DNA of 6,965 bases from the NCBI GenBank assembly GCA_020431545.1, contig JAGQIB010000365.1, forward strand, positions 1-6,965, given 5' to 3'. How positions within the stretch are numbered: the first letter of the stretch is position 1; every line of letters starts with the position of its first letter. The translations under genes and the position numbers were made by a program. Below the pieces are notes generated by a model. The model ran no database searches and was not told the DNA's origin. It saw only the letters and a list, made by a program, of their open reading frames with translations. This DNA is from Gemmatimonadota bacterium. GTDB taxonomy: Bacteria; ARS69. Positions 4,099 through 6,965 of the stretch are shown piece after piece.

Positions 4099-6965
4099 AC
4101 CTCGCGCGCTGGCGAACGGTCGTCGGCGCGGACTCGCGCTTCCACGCGACGCGCCCGCTGTTCTGGATCCTCCTGCTGCTGCTCGCGCTGCTCGCGTTCG
4201 GGCTCGCGGGCGGGAACGTCCGCATGCAGTCCGGCGATACGGCCATCGGCGGCGACAAGCAGGTGTGGCTCACCTCGGAGTTCTCGAACGCGCTCGCGTT
4301 CGGGATGATGGGCGTCATCCCGTACGTCTTCTTCATCGGAATCGCGGCCGGGATGGCGATCCTGCGCGACGAGGAGCTGAACGTCGGCCCGATCCTGCAT
4401 TCCACGCGCCTGCGACCGTCCGAATACGTCCGCGGGAAGTTCGCCGCCGTGCTGCTCGCGTGCTTCACGGTGCTGCTCGGTCACGTGCTGCTCGCCGTGT
4501 TCTTCAATCACGTCATGCCCACCGCGAACGCCGAGAACATTCGCGGTCCGCTGTCCTGGACGAACTACCTGCGCCCGGCCTTCGTGATGATCGGCCCCCT
4601 GATCGTGTTCATGGCGGGCACCACGTTCGCGCTCGGCACGATCACGCGGAACGCGGTCCTCGTGTTCGTGCTGCCGCTGATCGTGTTCATCGTGTGCCCG
4701 TTCCTCCTCTGGGAGGAGCACCTGCCGGCGTGGGTGAGTCCCGGCCTGGAGATGGCGCTGCGCTGGATCGATCCCTCCGGCTTCCGCTGGATCAACGAGA
4801 CCTGGGTCAAGGTCGACCTCGGCGTGGACTACTACAACCTCCAGCCGGTGACGTACGACGTTCCGTTCCTCCTCTCGCGTCTCGCGTTCGTGGCGGTGGG
4901 TCTGCTGGCCGCGTTCGCGGCCGAGGTCCACTTCGCGCGGACGCTGCGCGGCGAGAAGGCCCCCCGCGAGCGCCGCGGCTTCCTTCGCGGCCGGCGGGTT
5001 CGGTCCGCCCCCGCCGCCACGGGTCTCGCGCCCTCGGCGTTCGAGGGCAAGTCGCTCGCGTCGCTGTCCATGCAGAGCCGCCGTCCCGGTTTCCTGCGGA
5101 CGGTCCGCGACGTGCTCTCGGTGGAGGCCCGGGCACTCGCCACGTCACCCGGTCTGTACATCTTCGCGCCGCTGATCATCATCGAGATCGTCAGCAACGA
5201 CCTGTTCGAGACGGGACCCTTCGAGGTGCCGATGCTCTCGACGCCGGGCACGGCCGCGGTTTCGGCGCTCGGTCTGCTCACGACGATCCTGTGCTTCCTG
5301 CTGCTCTTCTACACGACAGAATCCGTGCTGCGCGACTTCCACCGCAACCTCGCGCCGATCTCCCACGCCACGCCGGCCCGCACCGGCGCGATCCTGCTCG
5401 GCAAGGCGCTCGCGAACGGGATCGTGGCGGCGGTCATCCTCGCGGCCGCCGCGATCGGCAACGTCATCATCATGCTCGTGCAGGGGAAGATCGCCCCCGA
5501 TCTGGGGCCCGTGCTGCTCGTGTGGGGCGGGCTCGCCGTCCCCACCGTGATCCTCTGGGCGACGTTCGTCACGTTCGTGGTGGCGCTGACCGGCAGCCGC
5601 TTCGCCACCTACGGGATCGGCCTCGGCGTGATGTTCTTCACCGCCTGGAAGAACTTCCGTGGCGAGATGAACTGGGTCGGGAACTGGAGTCTCTGGAGCA
5701 CCGCACGCTGGACGGACTTCGGCGGTCTCGCCCTGAACGAGTCCGCGTTCCTCTGGAATCGGCTGTTCTGGCTGTCCATCGCCGCGCTGCTGGTCGCGTT
5801 TGCCGTGAAGCGATTCCCGCGCCGCGAGTTCGACGACGCCCGCCAGCACGCGAGATGGACGCCGAAGCAACTCGGCAAGGGAGCGCTCCGCCTGTCGCCG
5901 TTCCTGGTGCCGGCGCTCGTGCTCGGTGCGGGCCTGTACGTGAAGACCACGCACGGCTTCCAGGGGAGCGCCGCGGAACGTCGCGAGAAGGAGTACTGGG
6001 GACGGAACTATGCGACCTGGGCCGACGTGACGACGCCGGAGATCGGTGGCGTGGACGTGTCGCTCTCGCTGGATCCGGCGGAGCGTGCGTTCTCGGTCCG
6101 GGGGGAGTACGTGCTCGTGAATCTCTCGGACGAGCCGATGCCGCGGTTCCCGATGTCCGTGGGCGATCACTTCCGCGACATCTCGTGGACGCTCAACGGG
6201 GAGGAAGCGAAGCCGGAGCACCGGGCGCGCCTGTACGTCTTCACGCCGGACACTCCGCTGATGCCGGGCGACAGTCTCCGCGTCGGCTTCGAGCACCACG
6301 GTGCGTATCCGGACGGTTTCACGAAGAACGGCGGCGGCATGGGCACGTTCATCCTCGAGTCGGGAATCGTACTCACGTCGTTCGAGAGTTCGTTCCTGCC
6401 TCTCCCGTTCTTCGAGATCGGCCGTGGCATCGAGAAGGACAACCGCATGGATCCGCGGGACTACCCGCCCGACTACTGGCACGGCATCACGAAGCCCGGG
6501 ATCGGGAGCGGCGCTCGCTTCCCGGTGCGGCTCACGATCGACAGCCCGGCCGAGTACGAAGTTCACGGGGTGGGGGTGCGAACGTCCGACTCCACGGAGG
6601 ACGGGCGGCGCACGGTGGTGTGGGAGGCGGATCACCCCGTGAACTTCTTCAACGTCGTCGGATCGAAACGCTGGGATTGCCGCCGGGGCGACGGCGTGGA
6701 GATCTGGCACCTGCCCGAGCACACGTACAATCTGGACGAGATGGTGACGGCCCTCGAGGGTGCGCGGCGCTGGTACTCGGAGTGGTTCTTCCCCTACCCC
6801 TGGCAGGACCTCCGCGTGAACGAGTTCCCGGGACTCGCCTCGTACGCGCAGGGCTTCCCCACGAACATCACGTTCTCCGAGGCGATCGGCTTCCTCACGC
6901 GCGACACCGACGAAGTGGACGCCGCGTTCCTCGTCACCGCGCACGAAGCCGCGCACCAGTGGTGG
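4095..6965 (+). CDS. ABC-2 permease fused to M1-type metallopeptidase, 3' end outside window
   Basis: The frame runs from GTG 4095 through the window end: 957 codons seen, no stop. First permease half: hydrophobic segments near 21-39, 69-90, 113-138, 161-184, 187-206 and 257-280. A basic linker (281-350, with RGEKAPRERRGFLRGRRVR) follows. Second half: segments near 352-366, 387-407, 430-462, 472-500, 503-518 and 552-571, then a basic stretch (572-598) and a last helix at 601-616. By the positive-inside rule both basic stretches are cytoplasmic, so everything after 616 is extracytoplasmic. That region looks like an M1 peptidase: a beta-rich N-terminal part (about 645-880), a helical start of the catalytic domain, and the zinc motif HEAAH (950-954) followed by QWW, the M1 HExxHxW form. 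The third zinc ligand (Glu about 19 residues on) lies outside. GxMEN, the M1 exopeptidase motif, is absent; the equivalent stretch reads FPGLASYAQGFPTN (911-924). The domain combination is annotated elsewhere as ABC permease/M1 aminopeptidase; those proteins are usually around 1,100-1,200 residues. Role inferred: export or membrane remodelling coupled to peptide cleavage. Confidence 0.92.
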   Translation, partial: MNLARWRTVVGADSRFHATRPLFWILLLLLALLAFGLAGGNVRMQSGDTAIGGDKQVWLTSEFSNALAFGMMGVIPYVFFIGIAAGMAILRDEELNVGPILHSTRLRPSEYVRGKFAAVLLACFTVLLGHVLLAVFFNHVMPTANAENIRGPLSWTNYLRPAFVMIGPLIVFMAGTTFALGTITRNAVLVFVLPLIVFIVCPFLLWEEHLPAWVSPGLEMALRWIDPSGFRWINETWVKVDLGVDYYNLQPVTYDVPFLLSRLAFVAVGLLAAFAAEVHFARTLRGEKAPRERRGFLRGRRVRSAPAATGLAPSAFEGKSLASLSMQSRRPGFLRTVRDVLSVEARALATSPGLYIFAPLIIIEIVSNDLFETGPFEVPMLSTPGTAAVSALGLLTTILCFLLLFYTTESVLRDFHRNLAPISHATPARTGAILLGKALANGIVAAVILAAAAIGNVIIMLVQGKIAPDLGPVLLVWGGLAVPTVILWATFVTFVVALTGSRFATYGIGLGVMFFTAWKNFRGEMNWVGNWSLWSTARWTDFGGLALNESAFLWNRLFWLSIAALLVAFAVKRFPRREFDDARQHARWTPKQLGKGALRLSPFLVPALVLGAGLYVKTTHGFQGSAAERREKEYWGRNYATWADVTTPEIGGVDVSLSLDPAERAFSVRGEYVLVNLSDEPMPRFPMSVGDHFRDISWTLNGEEAKPEHRARLYVFTPDTPLMPGDSLRVGFEHHGAYPDGFTKNGGGMGTFILESGIVLTSFESSFLPLPFFEIGRGIEKDNRMDPRDYPPDYWHGITKPGIGSGARFPVRLTIDSPAEYEVHGVGVRTSDSTEDGRRTVVWEADHPVNFFNVVGSKRWDCRRGDGVEIWHLPEHTYNLDEMVTALEGARRWYSEWFFPYPWQDLRVNEFPGLASYAQGFPTNITFSEAIGFLTRDTDEVDAAFLVTAHEAAHQWW

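Noticed and set aside
4047..4931. 294-codon minus-strand frame rich in H, E, R, D and Q, resembling a charged low-complexity protein.
   Set aside because: It is the complement of hydrophobic membrane segments in the permease, which yields charged shadow text; no start signal or domain supports it.
5145..6956. 603-codon open frame on the minus strand.
   Set aside because: Composition is dominated by R, E, H, G and V with no recognisable domain; it mirrors the third-position bias of the permease-peptidase gene on the other strand.

Overview
The window is high-GC bacterial DNA, with strong G/C preference at third codon positions, so several long antisense open frames are shadows. It carries four supported genes plus a gene fragment at the left edge. 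The organism cannot be named from this. A secreted multiheme c-type cytochrome next to an ABC permease fused to an M1 peptidase would fit a GC-rich, probably uncultivated lineage such as Gemmatimonadota, Eisenbacteria-like or Acidobacteriota groups. That is a guess from gene content, not from a marker gene.

Left part, leftward: a secreted cytochrome with five CxxCH heme sites begins at 1737 and runs toward position 1 without a stop. Its last ~35 codons look like non-coding shadow. On the opposite strand, the first ~100 bases encode an unmistakable piece of an S-adenosyl-L-methionine hydrolase/hydroxide adenosyltransferase (DUF62) protein. Two unrelated genes therefore collide head to head and both lack their 3' parts, which points to a rearrangement breakpoint or an assembly chimera around positions 90-150.

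Middle, leftward: 1879-3093 encodes a YcaQ/AlkZ-like winged-helix DNA glycosylase with the catalytic Q-x-D motif, probably a DNA-crosslink or alkylation repair enzyme. A 141-base gap with a plausible extended -10 promoter separates it from the cytochrome.

Right part, rightward: across a 111-base divergent gap lies a two-gene unit. An ABC-2 type ATPase (3205-4098) is followed, with a 4-base GTGA overlap, by a very large protein (4095 to beyond 6965). This second protein joins two ABC-2 permease halves (about 13 membrane segments) to an extracytoplasmic M1-type metallopeptidase whose HExxH motif is reached just before the window ends. Together they should form one membrane complex in which ATP hydrolysis and a surface or periplasmic peptidase are physically coupled. 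The fusion is a recognised annotation type in several phyla, but its substrate is not established as far as I know. The usual GxMEN exopeptidase motif is absent here. This is the most interesting system in the window.
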